Part shown: in pieces, positions 19,090 through 28,100 of the stretch
Position numbering within the stretch: the first letter of the stretch is position 1
How the letters are laid out: each line of letters begins with the position of its first letter
Source of the DNA: Brevundimonas sp.
GTDB lineage: Bacteria; Pseudomonadota; Alphaproteobacteria; Caulobacterales; Caulobacteraceae
Reading direction: 5' to 3'
DNA length: 64,000 nt
NCBI GenBank assembly: GCA_003248965.1
Contig: QFQU01000009.1
Span: forward strand, 106,738-170,737
Position numbers and translations under genes: made by a program
The notes under the pieces: generated by a model
Told to the model about the DNA's origin: nothing
Database searches by the model: none
The model's input: only the letters and a program-made list of their open reading frames with translations

Positions 19090-20424
19090 TCAACCTCTCT
19101 GGAAGGGATAGAAGTCGGCGCCGAGTTTCAGGATCGCCGTCAGTTCGTCCAGCGCGCCGCGGCTTTCGACCAGCAGGTCAGGATCGGCCAGATCGGTCGG
19201 ACGCAGTTCGTCGCGATACCAGCGCCCGGCCCAATCCGACAGACGCGCATTCAGGGCGTCGGTCAGGCGCATGGCCGGATTGGTCGCCGCCAGCTCCGCC
19301 TCGGTCAAGACGACCCGCAGACGCAGGCAGGCGGGGCCGCCGCCGTTCCGCATCGACTGGCGCACATCGACATACTGCACCCGGCCGATCGGACCATTGG
19401 AGGCGGCTAATCCTTGCGCCACCGCATGGCTGCGCGGATTGTCGCGCGTCTCGGTGGGGCAGATCAGGGTCAGGCGGTCCTCGCCCGGAACCTGGATCAG
19501 CATGGAGTTGAACAGATAGCTGCTGATCGCGTCGGCCAGCGGCAGGTCGGCGTCCGAAACCTCGACGAACTGCGGCCCGAACAGGCCGTCGGCGGCGCGG
19601 CGGATGGCGGCCTTGGTCGCCTCCGTGTCCTCGAACGCCAGTTCATGGAAGAACAGGGTGTCCAGCGCCCCGACGCAGACCACGTCGTTGTGGAAAGTTC
19701 CGCCCGCGATGGCCGCGCGCGACTGCTGGGCCAGGACCGGGCGGCCCGCCTCATGACGGCGGACGATGGCCTCTGAGGCTTCGCGCGTCTGGCGCGCAGG
19801 GAAGGGGCCGTCCCACGGCTCGAACGCCTCGCGGCCCCAGACCAGCAGATTGACCCCGCGACCGCCATGCGCGGCGCACAGGCGAACATGGTTCGCCGCG
19901 CCTTCGTCGGCCAGATGGGCCACGGCGGGCAGGGCGTCGTGGACGGCGAACCGGCCGGGATCGGGGAACAGGGCGTCCAGCGCCCGCTTCGTCTGCCGGT
20001 GTTCCAGACTGCGGTGCAGATTGGTGTGCAGATTGGCGGGCGTGAAATGCACCCGGCCGTCCGCGGCGTCGGCGCTGGGCGTCACCGTCGCGGCGTTGGC
20101 GGCCCACATGGGCGAGGCCGAACAGGCGGCGGCGGCGAAAGACGGGGCGGTGCGCCACGCCTTGTCCAGCACCTGCGCGTCCGAACCGGCGAACCCCAGC
20201 GACCGCAGGAAGGGAATGTTCGGCCGCTCATGCGGCGGCAGGACGAACTGGGGCAGGCCCAGGTCCGCCAGCGTCTTCATCTTGTCCAGACCCTGCAGCA
20301 CCGCCGCGCGCGGGTTCGACGCCTCGCCCTTGTTCAGGCTGGACGCCAGATTGCCGGGGCTCAGGCCCGCGTAGGAATGGGTCGGACCGATCAGGCCATC
20401 GGCGTTGGCTTCGACGGCGGTCAT
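19090..20424 (-). CDS. astB: N-succinylarginine dihydrolase
   Basis: The 444-residue enzyme splits N2-succinylarginine to succinylornithine, two ammonia and CO2. The ATG at 20424 starts MTAVEANADGLIGPTHSYAG as in the family; the longer open frame upstream is spurious. The catalytic set is present: Glu in DEGAANHVRL, His in GGTFHNDVVCVG, and the nucleophilic Cys in NGGGPACLRLRV. It is the second step of the AST arginine pathway and is flanked by astD and a transporter. A strong hairpin precedes it. Confidence 0.97.
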   Translation of the reverse strand: MTAVEANADGLIGPTHSYAGLSPGNLASSLNKGEASNPRAAVLQGLDKMKTLADLGLPQFVLPPHERPNIPFLRSLGFAGSDAQVLDKAWRTAPSFAAAACSASPMWAANAATVTPSADAADGRVHFTPANLHTNLHRSLEHRQTKRALDALFPDPGRFAVHDALPAVAHLADEGAANHVRLCAAHGGRGVNLLVWGREAFEPWDGPFPARQTREASEAIVRRHEAGRPVLAQQSRAAIAGGTFHNDVVCVGALDTLFFHELAFEDTEATKAAIRRAADGLFGPQFVEVSDADLPLADAISSYLFNSMLIQVPGEDRLTLICPTETRDNPRSHAVAQGLAASNGPIGRVQYVDVRQSMRNGGGPACLRLRVVLTEAELAATNPAMRLTDALNARLSDWAGRWYRDELRPTDLADPDLLVESRGALDELTAILKLGADFYPFQRG

Positions 20425-20430
20425 CAGGAT

Positions 20431-20457
20431 TCTCCCTCCCCGGAACGGGGAGGGAGA
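20431..20457. repeat. Perfect 12-bp hairpin in the astD-astB gap
   Basis: The arms at 20431-20442 (tctccctccccg) and 20446-20457 are perfectly complementary around a 3-base loop. In the operon transcript this makes a very stable stem just before astB. With no T-run it could be a mobile intergenic palindrome, a processing site or a partial attenuator. Confidence 0.7.
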
Positions 20458-20471
20458 GGCGCGGTGCGAGG

Positions 20472-21890
20472 TCACGCCCGCAACCCCTTGATCTCGCCTT
20501 CGATATTGGCGACCGCGTCCGCCTCGAAACTGGCGACCGGATAGGCGCAATAGTCGGCGGCGTAATAGGCGCTGGGCCGGTGGTTGCCGCTGGCCCCCAG
20601 GCCGCCGAACGGCATGTCGCCCGCCGCCCCGGTCGTCGGTCGGTTGAAGTTGACCACGCCCGCGCGGATGCGGCGGATGAAGCGGTCCCAGGTCTTCGGA
20701 TCGTCGCTGACGAGACCGGCGGACAGGCCGTATCGGGTGGCGTTGGCGGCGGCGATGGCGGCCTCGAACGACGGGACGCGGATCACCTGAAGGAAGGGCG
20801 CGAACATCTCTTCGTCCAGCACGTTCAAGCCGGTCACGTCGATGATGGCGGGGCGGACGAAGGCGCCGGGCAGATTGCCCACCGGGCCGGAGGCGCGGAT
20901 GACCTTGGCCCCCAGGTCGATGCGCTGTTGGAGGGCCTGAAGCGCGCCTTGGGCGGCGTTGGCCGAGATCAGCGGCCCGGCGTAGGGTTCGGGATCGCTG
21001 TTCCACGGGCCGAAGATCAGGCGGTCGGACAGGGCCGCCACGGCCTCGACGATGGCGTCGCCCTGCGGCCCTTCCGGCACGATCAGGCGGCGGGCGCAGG
21101 AGCAACGCTGGCCGGTGGTGACGAAGGCGGACTGCACCACGATGCCCGCCACGGCCTCGGCGTCGGCGGCGTCCCAGACGACCAGCGGATTGTTGCCGCC
21201 CAGCTCCAGCGCCAGGATGACGTGCGGATCGTCGGCGAACTTCCTGCGGAAATACGCGCCCGCCGCGCCCGATCCGGTGAACATCAGGGCGTCGATGCCC
21301 GCGTCCAGCAGGGCCGCGCCGGTCTCGCGCCCGCCCTGGACCACATTGACCACGCCGGTCGGCAGGTCGGCGGCGGCGAAGGCCTCGGCCATCACCTGAC
21401 CGACCAGCGGCGTTTCTTCCGACGGCTTGAAGACCACCGTGTCGCCCGCCAGCAGGGCCGGGACGATATGGCCGTTGGGCAGATGGCCGGGGAAGTTGAA
21501 CGGGCCAAGCACCGCCGCCACGCCGTGCGGGCGGTGGCGCAGAGCGGCGCGGCCGAAGGCGGTGTCGTTGCTGCGCTCGCCCGTGCGCTCGTCATAGGCG
21601 CGGATCGAGATGTCGACCTTGCCGATCATGGCGGCGGCCTCTGTGTTGGTCTCCCACAGCGGCTTGCCGGTCTCGCGGCTGATGGCCTCGGCGATCTGAG
21701 GCGCGCGGCCTTTCAACACAGTCTGATAGCGTTTGACGGCGTCGATCCGATCCTGACGCGGTCGGTCGGCCCAGTCGGGGAAGGCGGCGCGGGCGGCGTC
21801 GACGGCGGCCTGAACCTGGGCCGGGCTGGCGGCCTCGCCCTCCCAGTTGGTCGCTTCGGTGGCGGGGTCGGTGGAGGTGAAACGGGTCAT
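20472..21890 (-). CDS. astD: N-succinylglutamate 5-semialdehyde dehydrogenase
   Basis: The 472-residue aldehyde dehydrogenase oxidises succinylglutamate semialdehyde to succinylglutamate with NAD. AstD-type residues are present: the NAD-binding TGSGAAGAYF segment, the general base Glu in LELGGNNPLVV, and the catalytic Cys in TTGQRCSCARRL. The start overlaps the astA stop by four bases, so the two are co-translated. It is the fourth AST step in this operon. Confidence 0.96.
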   Translation of the reverse strand: MTRFTSTDPATEATNWEGEAASPAQVQAAVDAARAAFPDWADRPRQDRIDAVKRYQTVLKGRAPQIAEAISRETGKPLWETNTEAAAMIGKVDISIRAYDERTGERSNDTAFGRAALRHRPHGVAAVLGPFNFPGHLPNGHIVPALLAGDTVVFKPSEETPLVGQVMAEAFAAADLPTGVVNVVQGGRETGAALLDAGIDALMFTGSGAAGAYFRRKFADDPHVILALELGGNNPLVVWDAADAEAVAGIVVQSAFVTTGQRCSCARRLIVPEGPQGDAIVEAVAALSDRLIFGPWNSDPEPYAGPLISANAAQGALQALQQRIDLGAKVIRASGPVGNLPGAFVRPAIIDVTGLNVLDEEMFAPFLQVIRVPSFEAAIAAANATRYGLSAGLVSDDPKTWDRFIRRIRAGVVNFNRPTTGAAGDMPFGGLGASGNHRPSAYYAADYCAYPVASFEADAVANIEGEIKGLRA

Positions 21891-22894
21891 GATTTTACTC
21901 GCACAGTGTCTCCGCTGCGCACCTTGAGCGCGGCGGCGGTTTCGGCGGTCAGGCGAACGGCGTCGCCATCGATATTGGCCTTGGCGCGGACGGCGCGGAA
22001 GGCGGCGACGCTGTCGGTGGAGATCAGGGCCGGCAACTCGGCCTCGACGCCCTCGACGATCTGGACCGTCAGGCGCCGGGCGTCGCGCACGGTCCGGATG
22101 TTGTCGCGGCCGCAGGCGACGGTCGGACCGGCGTCGAAGATGTCGACCAGCCCATTAGGTCGGAAACCCTCGCTTTCCAGCAGGGCCATGGCGGGCACGC
22201 CCTGCGGATGGACCTTGCCGATCACGGCGCGGGCGGGTTCGGGCAGCAGTTCGACATAGATCGGATGACGCGGCGCCAGGTCGAGGATGAACTGTTTGTC
22301 GGTCGATCCGGTCATCCGGTCGGCGTCGTCGAACTCCATCGGGAAGAATTTGTGCGCCACATGATCCCAGAAGGGGCAGGCGCCGTCGGGCGTGAAGACG
22401 CCGCGCAGTTCGGCCAGAACATTCTCGGCGAACAGATCGGGCTGGGCGCCGATCAGCATGTATCGCGACTGGCTGAGCAGGCGGCCCGCGCCGCCCTTGC
22501 GCCGGTCGGCCTTCAGGAACAGCGACCCCACCTCGGTCCAGCCGGTGCATTCATTGACCAGCACCAGGGTCTGGTGGTCCAGCTTGACGCCGATCGACGG
22601 CGACGACGCCGTGTTGTTGACGACGCGGAACGAGAAGAAGGGGCGTTTCAGCCCCACCGTCGCCTTAACCGAGCCGATACCGTCGATGTCGCCGGTGTCG
22701 CCGTCCTCCAGCATCAATGTGTACCAGGCCTCCTGCGGCGTGACCTCGCCCCGGAAACTGGCCTGGCTCAGCTCCAGCCGGTCGGACAGGACGTCGGGGT
22801 CTTCGGGCAGGCTGGTGAAGCCGGGGCCGGACAGGATGGCCAGTTCCAGCAGGTGATCCAGGTCGGCGGGACCGGCGGGACGGACGATGAGCAT
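21887..22894 (-). CDS. astA: Arginine N-succinyltransferase
   Basis: The 335-residue GNAT-type enzyme transfers succinyl from succinyl-CoA to arginine, the first AST step. It begins MLIVRPAGPADLDHLLELA. It shows SFRVVNNTASSPSIGVKLDH, then TEVGSLFLKADRRKGGAGRL, the CoA-binding stretch. The C-terminus holds a small hydrophilic module ending SGDTVRVKS. Only one astA copy is seen, and the length is normal for a single-subunit form. It starts one base from the end of the upstream M20 gene. Confidence 0.97.
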   Translation of the reverse strand: MLIVRPAGPADLDHLLELAILSGPGFTSLPEDPDVLSDRLELSQASFRGEVTPQEAWYTLMLEDGDTGDIDGIGSVKATVGLKRPFFSFRVVNNTASSPSIGVKLDHQTLVLVNECTGWTEVGSLFLKADRRKGGAGRLLSQSRYMLIGAQPDLFAENVLAELRGVFTPDGACPFWDHVAHKFFPMEFDDADRMTGSTDKQFILDLAPRHPIYVELLPEPARAVIGKVHPQGVPAMALLESEGFRPNGLVDIFDAGPTVACGRDNIRTVRDARRLTVQIVEGVEAELPALISTDSVAAFRAVRAKANIDGDAVRLTAETAAALKVRSGDTVRVKS

Positions 22895-22895
22895 T

Positions 22896-24146
22896 CTACA
22901 GGGTTTCCATCCGCAGGGATTTCAGTTTGGCGGCGTCGATCTCGCCCGAGGCGACCTTGCATAGGATCAGGGCGCAGAGCTGGGCGCGTTCGACGAAGCT
23001 GTCGGGCCAGGCGAACTCCTGATCCGAATGGATGTCGCCGCCCCGGACGCCCAGGGTGTCGATATTGGGCAGGCCCGCGGCGTGCAGATTATTGCCCTCG
23101 CACACCCCGCCCGACGGCTTCCAGGCGATGGGCTGGCCCAGCAGGGCGCCGGCTTCCTTCACCGCTTCGAACAGGGCGGTCTGGGCGGCGTCCATCGGTT
23201 TGGGCGCGCGGGTGAAGCCGCCATGCAGGTCCAGCGTCAGCCCTTCGAACGGCGGCGTCGCGGCAAGGCTGCGCACCTGGGCGTCGACCCAGTCGGCGGC
23301 GGCCTTGTCCGGCACACGCACGTTGAAGCGCACCACGGCGTTGTCGGCGACCACGTTCAGGGCGCCGCCGCCCGCGATCTTGGCGACATTGACGGTGACG
23401 CCCTCGTGCTGGCCGTTCAGCCCATGCAGGGCGGCGGCGATGATGGCGGCGCCCGCCACCGCATTGCGACCCTCTTCGAAGGCGCGCCCGGCGTGGGCGG
23501 CGCGGCCCGTGACGATCAGATGATAGTTGCCGCTGCCCTTTCGTGCGCCCGCCAGCGTGCCGTCCGCCAGCGCCGGTTCGTAGGTCAGGCCGACATGGCC
23601 GCGCGCGCCCAGGTCGGCCAGCAGCGGGGCCGAAGCCGGCGAGCCGATCTCTTCGTCGGGGCTCAACAGCACGGTCCAGCCGACGCCGTGTCTGTCTGGA
23701 TGGGTTTCGAACGCCTCCAGCGCGGCCAGAAGCACGCTGATCCCGCCCTTCATGTCGGCGACTCCCGGCCCGTTCAGGGCGCCGTCGGCCCGCGTGGTGA
23801 CGGTCTGGAACCTGCTGTCGGCGGGGAAGACGGTGTCATAGTGGCCGGTCAGCACGACCTGGATGGGCGCATCCGGCCGGGCGGTGATCTTCAGGGCGTC
23901 GGCATGGGCCTCGGTCCGCACCGAACCGTCGTCGGCGACGGTGATCGAGCCTTGGGTCGGGATGCGCTCGACCACGGCGGGCAGGCGACGGGCCTCGGCC
24001 TCCAGCACATCCAGCATGATGTTCAGCCCGGCGGCGTTGCGGCTGCCGGAGTTGATGTTCGCCCAGTCGATGGTGCGTCCGATGATGGCCTCGCGTCGCG
24101 CGGCGACGTGGTCGAGGACGGCCTGGTCGGAGGTCAGAATCCGCAT
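22896..24146 (-). CDS. M20-family zinc hydrolase, first gene of the ast operon
   Basis: The 416-residue protein has all M20 di-zinc residues: GHYDTV (His102, Asp104), ADMKGG (bridging Asp131), SPDEEIGSP (Glu165-166) and a C-terminal His in GGDIHSDQEF. M20 enzymes include carboxypeptidase G2, succinyl-diaminopimelate desuccinylase DapE and aminoacylases. It is the promoter-proximal gene, one base from astA. No astE (M14-type desuccinylase) is in the operon, so an inferred role is removal of succinate from succinylglutamate. A peptidase role is the alternative. Confidence 0.85.
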   Translation of the reverse strand: MRILTSDQAVLDHVAARREAIIGRTIDWANINSGSRNAAGLNIMLDVLEAEARRLPAVVERIPTQGSITVADDGSVRTEAHADALKITARPDAPIQVVLTGHYDTVFPADSRFQTVTTRADGALNGPGVADMKGGISVLLAALEAFETHPDRHGVGWTVLLSPDEEIGSPASAPLLADLGARGHVGLTYEPALADGTLAGARKGSGNYHLIVTGRAAHAGRAFEEGRNAVAGAAIIAAALHGLNGQHEGVTVNVAKIAGGGALNVVADNAVVRFNVRVPDKAAADWVDAQVRSLAATPPFEGLTLDLHGGFTRAPKPMDAAQTALFEAVKEAGALLGQPIAWKPSGGVCEGNNLHAAGLPNIDTLGVRGGDIHSDQEFAWPDSFVERAQLCALILCKVASGEIDAAKLKSLRMETL

Positions 24147-24244
24147 CGGCCAGACCCTAGACGGACGGACCGCAAAGGTGAAGGCCGGGACTGGCTGGAC
24201 AGGGCATGAACAGGCGCTAGTTTCGGGGGAAAGGGGACATCGTC

Positions 24245-24781
24245 ATGCTCGAATCCTGGCTGCGCGCCGCCAATCCTTTCAATCGCCCCCGCGCCATGGC
24301 CGAGGCGCAGCGGGCGGCGCGCACCGCCAGTTTCGCCCTGATCCTCTCGGCGGCGTCCAGCCTGGCCTCGGCGGGACTGATGGCGATGCATCCGGAATGG
24401 ATGGCGACCATCATGGCCAATCAGTACGCCCGAATGGGCATGTCCGACGAGATGCAGCAGGTCCAGCAGACGATGATGGCGACCATCATGCCGTGGGCGA
24501 TGGTGGGCGGCATGGTCGTGACCGTGGCGATCTGCCTGGTCCTGGCCTGGGTTCAATGGAAGTTCATGACCCGCGCCATTCCGATCATCCTGCTGATTCT
24601 GATCGCATACAGCGCCGTGACAGGCCTGGTGGGGCTGAGCACCGGCCAGTATCACGGCATGGCCCCGGGCTTCGTGACGATGAGCGTGCTGACGTGGGCG
24701 ATCCAATTGGTGTGTGGGGTGCTGTATGTCGCCGCCCTGCGCGGGGCCCTGGTGCTGCATCGCCTGAAGCAGGAGCCTTGA
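24245..24781 (+). CDS. Integral membrane protein of unknown function
   Basis: The 178-residue protein has four predicted transmembrane helices: about 26-48, 80-103, 112-132 and 145-168. The loop between the first two is Met-rich (MATIMANQYARMGMSDEMQQVQ). I recognise no family, though it resembles small DUF-type Yip1-like proteins in general layout. A good ribosome site (AAGGGGA) precedes ATG 24245. The stop is three bases before the ArsC-like gene, so the two are probably co-transcribed. Confidence 0.75.
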   Translation: MLESWLRAANPFNRPRAMAEAQRAARTASFALILSAASSLASAGLMAMHPEWMATIMANQYARMGMSDEMQQVQQTMMATIMPWAMVGGMVVTVAICLVLAWVQWKFMTRAIPIILLILIAYSAVTGLVGLSTGQYHGMAPGFVTMSVLTWAIQLVCGVLYVAALRGALVLHRLKQEP

Positions 24782-24783
24782 GC

Positions 24784-25125
24784 ATGAGCGTCGTCCTCTA
24801 CCACAATCCGAAATGCAGCACGTCGCGCAACGCCCTGGCCCTGCTGCGCGAGCGGGGGATAGAGCCGACGGTGGTCGAATATCTGAAGACCGGCTGGGAC
24901 AAGGCGACGCTGGAGCGCCTGGCGTCGAACACGGGCCTGGGTCTGCGCGGCCTGTTGCGAGCCAAGGAGGCGGCGGCCAAGGCCCTGCTGGAGGCGAACG
25001 CCTCGGACGCCGATATCCTGAAGGCGGTCCTGGCCGAGCCCGCCCTGATCGAACGCCCGATCATCGAGACCGACAAGGGCGCCCGGATCGGCCGGCCCGT
25101 CGAACGGGTGCTCGAGGTTCTCTAA
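24784..25125 (+). CDS. arsC: Arsenate reductase (glutaredoxin-type) family protein
   Basis: The 113-residue protein has the ArsC active-site motif HNPKCSTSRN (Cys at residue 11), RPIIETDKG and the closing Arg in RIGRPVERV. In the family, the Cys reduces arsenate to arsenite with glutaredoxin. No arsenical pump or arsenic-type ArsR gene adjoins it, so a general thiol role is also possible. The start is at ATG 24784. The stop overlaps that of tamB on the other strand (CTAA at 25122-25125). Confidence 0.9.
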   Translation: MSVVLYHNPKCSTSRNALALLRERGIEPTVVEYLKTGWDKATLERLASNTGLGLRGLLRAKEAAAKALLEANASDADILKAVLAEPALIERPIIETDKGARIGRPVERVLEVL

Positions 25126-28100
25126 CGCCGGTTGGGGCGCCGGTCGCGCTGCTCGCCGGGCGGGCGGCTCTCGCGCCGCCAGCGGATCGACAGGCTGGTG
25201 TCGCCCTGACCGCCGAACTGCGAGGCCACGGCGATGTTGCGACGGGGTTGCCATTCGACCTTGACCGCCGCCCCGCCTTCGCCGCCGCCGATCACTTCCA
25301 GGTAGACATTGTCGGTGATGTAGCGGCCGCCCGAGATGGTGACGGCCGAGGCCTCGCCCCCGAACGACAGCCGGTCCAGCCCGGCCAGTTCACGCAGGTT
25401 GCCGATCACGTCGAAGCCGCCGCCGCCGGCCAGGGCCGCGACCCCCGCCGCCAGCTGGGCCGCCTCGAACGGCGACAACTGCGAGGCCGAACGGCCGAAC
25501 AGCACTTGCGACAGGATTTCGTCCTGGGGCAGGGAGGGGGTGGAGGTCAGGGCGATCTTGGGCTCGGCCGCCGTGCCGGTGACGTTGATGGAGGCGGTCA
25601 GGGCGGTGTCCTCGCGCGTCGCCGACAGGTTCAGGCGGATCAGCTTGGGATCGGTCGACAGGGTGACGCGGCCGGTGTCGTCGAAGACGAAACGCTTGCC
25701 CGCGAACTCGTAGTCGCCGCGCACCACGTTTGCGACGCCGGTCAGTTGGGGCTGGGCGATGGTGCCGCGCACCTGGGCGTTGACGTCCAGCACGACGTTC
25801 AGGCCGCGACCGCTGACCCGCACCTTGCCGCCCGAGGAGCGCAGGGCGATGTTCATGCCGATCTGCGGTCCGCGCGCCTTCTTTTCGGTGTCGACGGGAT
25901 CGCCGCCGGGACGGTTGATCTCGACCACGTCCATGGAGACGATGCCGGTGGAGCCGGGCACTTCGGGTTCGATCCGGGCCTCGTCGATATTCATCTGACC
26001 CGTCAGCTGGACGTTGCCGTCCTGGCCGCGAACGATGGTGATCGGACCCGAGGCGCGGGCCTCGCCGATGTCGTTGTCGATGACGCGGAAGCGGTTCAGC
26101 GTCAGCTGGGCCGTGGAGCCCGAGCCTTCGCGCAGGCCGATCCGGCCCTGACCCGTCACCGTGCCGCCCGAGCGGTCGTTGGCGGTGAAGATCTCGATCT
26201 GGGCGGTGGTGTCGTCGAAGCTGGTGCGCAGCGTCAGATCACCCAAAACCAGACCCACGGCGTTCTCGCGATAGGCACCCTGGCTCAGGTCGAACCGGCC
26301 GTTGATGCGGGGTTCGGCCAGGGTCCCGCCGAGGACGGCGCGGCCAGCGACCTGGCCTGACAGGCTGCGTTCACCGCCCAGGAACAGGTCCCAGATCGGC
26401 TGAATCTGGCCGTTGATCGCCACGTTGCCCGACATCGGACGGGTGCGGGCGATGGCCAGGCGCAGCGGCGCTGCCGAGGTCTCCACCGGCAAGGTCAGGT
26501 CGGCCGAGGCCTGGACGGCGCCCTCGTCTACGGCGGTGGCGCGCACGGTCAGGGTGTCGCGGGCCAGGACGGCGTCCAGCCGCCCGTCCACGGCCAGGCC
26601 GGCGGGCGCGTCGATGCTGCGGATCTTGGCCAGGACCAGATTGGCCGTGCCCGACAGGTCGTCGCCCGTGCCGCGCACGGTGATCCGGCCGGTGGCCGTG
26701 CCGCGCAGGTCCGGCGCCAGGGAGCCCACGTCCACCGTTGTCAGATCGGCCTGAAGTTGGGCGGATCGGGCGTCCTGGCGCATGTCGGCCAGCAGCACGC
26801 CGCCGCCGACACCCAGGTCCAGATGGGCCGAGCGTTCGGCGCCGTTCAGGGTGACGGAGGCCGGGCTGCGGGTCGTGAAGGCGACTTCGCGCACGCGCCC
26901 TCCGCCCTGCAGGGTCAGATTGTGCGCCTGACCCTGGCGGGAATAGACGCCCGCGCCGTTGAACTGGGCCGGCGTATCGCCGCCGACGTCCAGCGCCAGG
27001 GTGAAAGGCAGGCGGGCCAACGTTCCCTGGCCCTTCAGGTTCAGGGTGCGCAGGGTCCAGGTCTGGCCTGCAAGCCGCACGTTGCGGCCCGTGACGTCCA
27101 GCACGGCGGTGTCGGAGCCGCCGCCCTCGGTCAGGCGCACCCGGCCGTTGGCCTCGCCCGCCGCCAGGAAGGCGCCGGAACGTGCGGTGAAGGTCAGGTC
27201 GGCGCTGGAGGGAATGTTGTTCGACAGGGCCACGGCGCCCTGGGCCGTCACTCCGCCGGCGTTGACGTCCAGATCGGTCAGGCGGATGCGGTCGCCGCCC
27301 AGGAAGAAGTTCCCCTGCGCTCGGGCCGGGCCGTAGTTGGAGCCGCTGGTCACGGTGATGCGGCCGTCGGAGGCGTCCGTGCCCTTGCGGAAGCTCAGCA
27401 CCATGTCGGCGTCGTTCAGCACCAGGGCGCCGGCGGTGATGGTCTGGAAGCCGGCGGTCAGATCGACGCGGGGCTCTGACAGGTTGCCGGTCAGGGCGCC
27501 CTGACCCTTCATGTCGCCGCCGATCTCGACCGGGCCGGCGTTGAAGGGACCGCGCGCGTTCCAGTCCAGGGCCAGGCGCAGGCGTCCGGCCGTCTCGATC
27601 AGGCCCTTGGCGCCGGCGCGTCCGGCCGCGCCGGTCAGTTCGCCGCGCGTGACCTCGATACGGCCGCCGTTCAGACGACCGTCCAGCTGCAGGCGGGGCG
27701 TCTTGCCCAGGATCCGGTCCAGTTCGGGCAGGCCGACCGACAGGTCGCGGCCGCGTCCGTCGAAGTTCAGCACCCAGGGCGCGCCTGTGCGGGCGGTAGA
27801 GGCGCGCAAGGGGCCCCCGAAGGCGCCGCGCGCCTTTGGCAGGATGCGCGAGGCGTCGGTCAGGCGAACGTCGCCGCGGAAGCTCATGCCGCCCAGGAGA
27901 TTGCGTCCGCCCGAGCCCTTCAGCGTCAGACCCTGACCCGTCAGATCGACCTTTTCCAGCAGCAGGGCGCCGTCCTTCATGCGCGCGGCCTGAAGCTGCA
28001 CGCGCGGGCTGGAGCCCAGAAGGCCGCCGATGATGCCGTTGGCGACGCCGCCATTGGCGCGGATGTCGCCGTCCAGGTCCATGCGGCCGTTCTTGACCTG

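Noticed and set aside
19090..21105. Upstream extension of astB to a much longer protein
   Set aside because: The added N-terminus lies in the astD coding region and shows no similarity; family homology begins at ATG 20424.
24784..25125. Arsenic resistance operon
   Set aside because: Only an ArsC-like protein is here; no arsenite pump or arsenic-type ArsR lies next to it, so the arsenic role is not confirmed.
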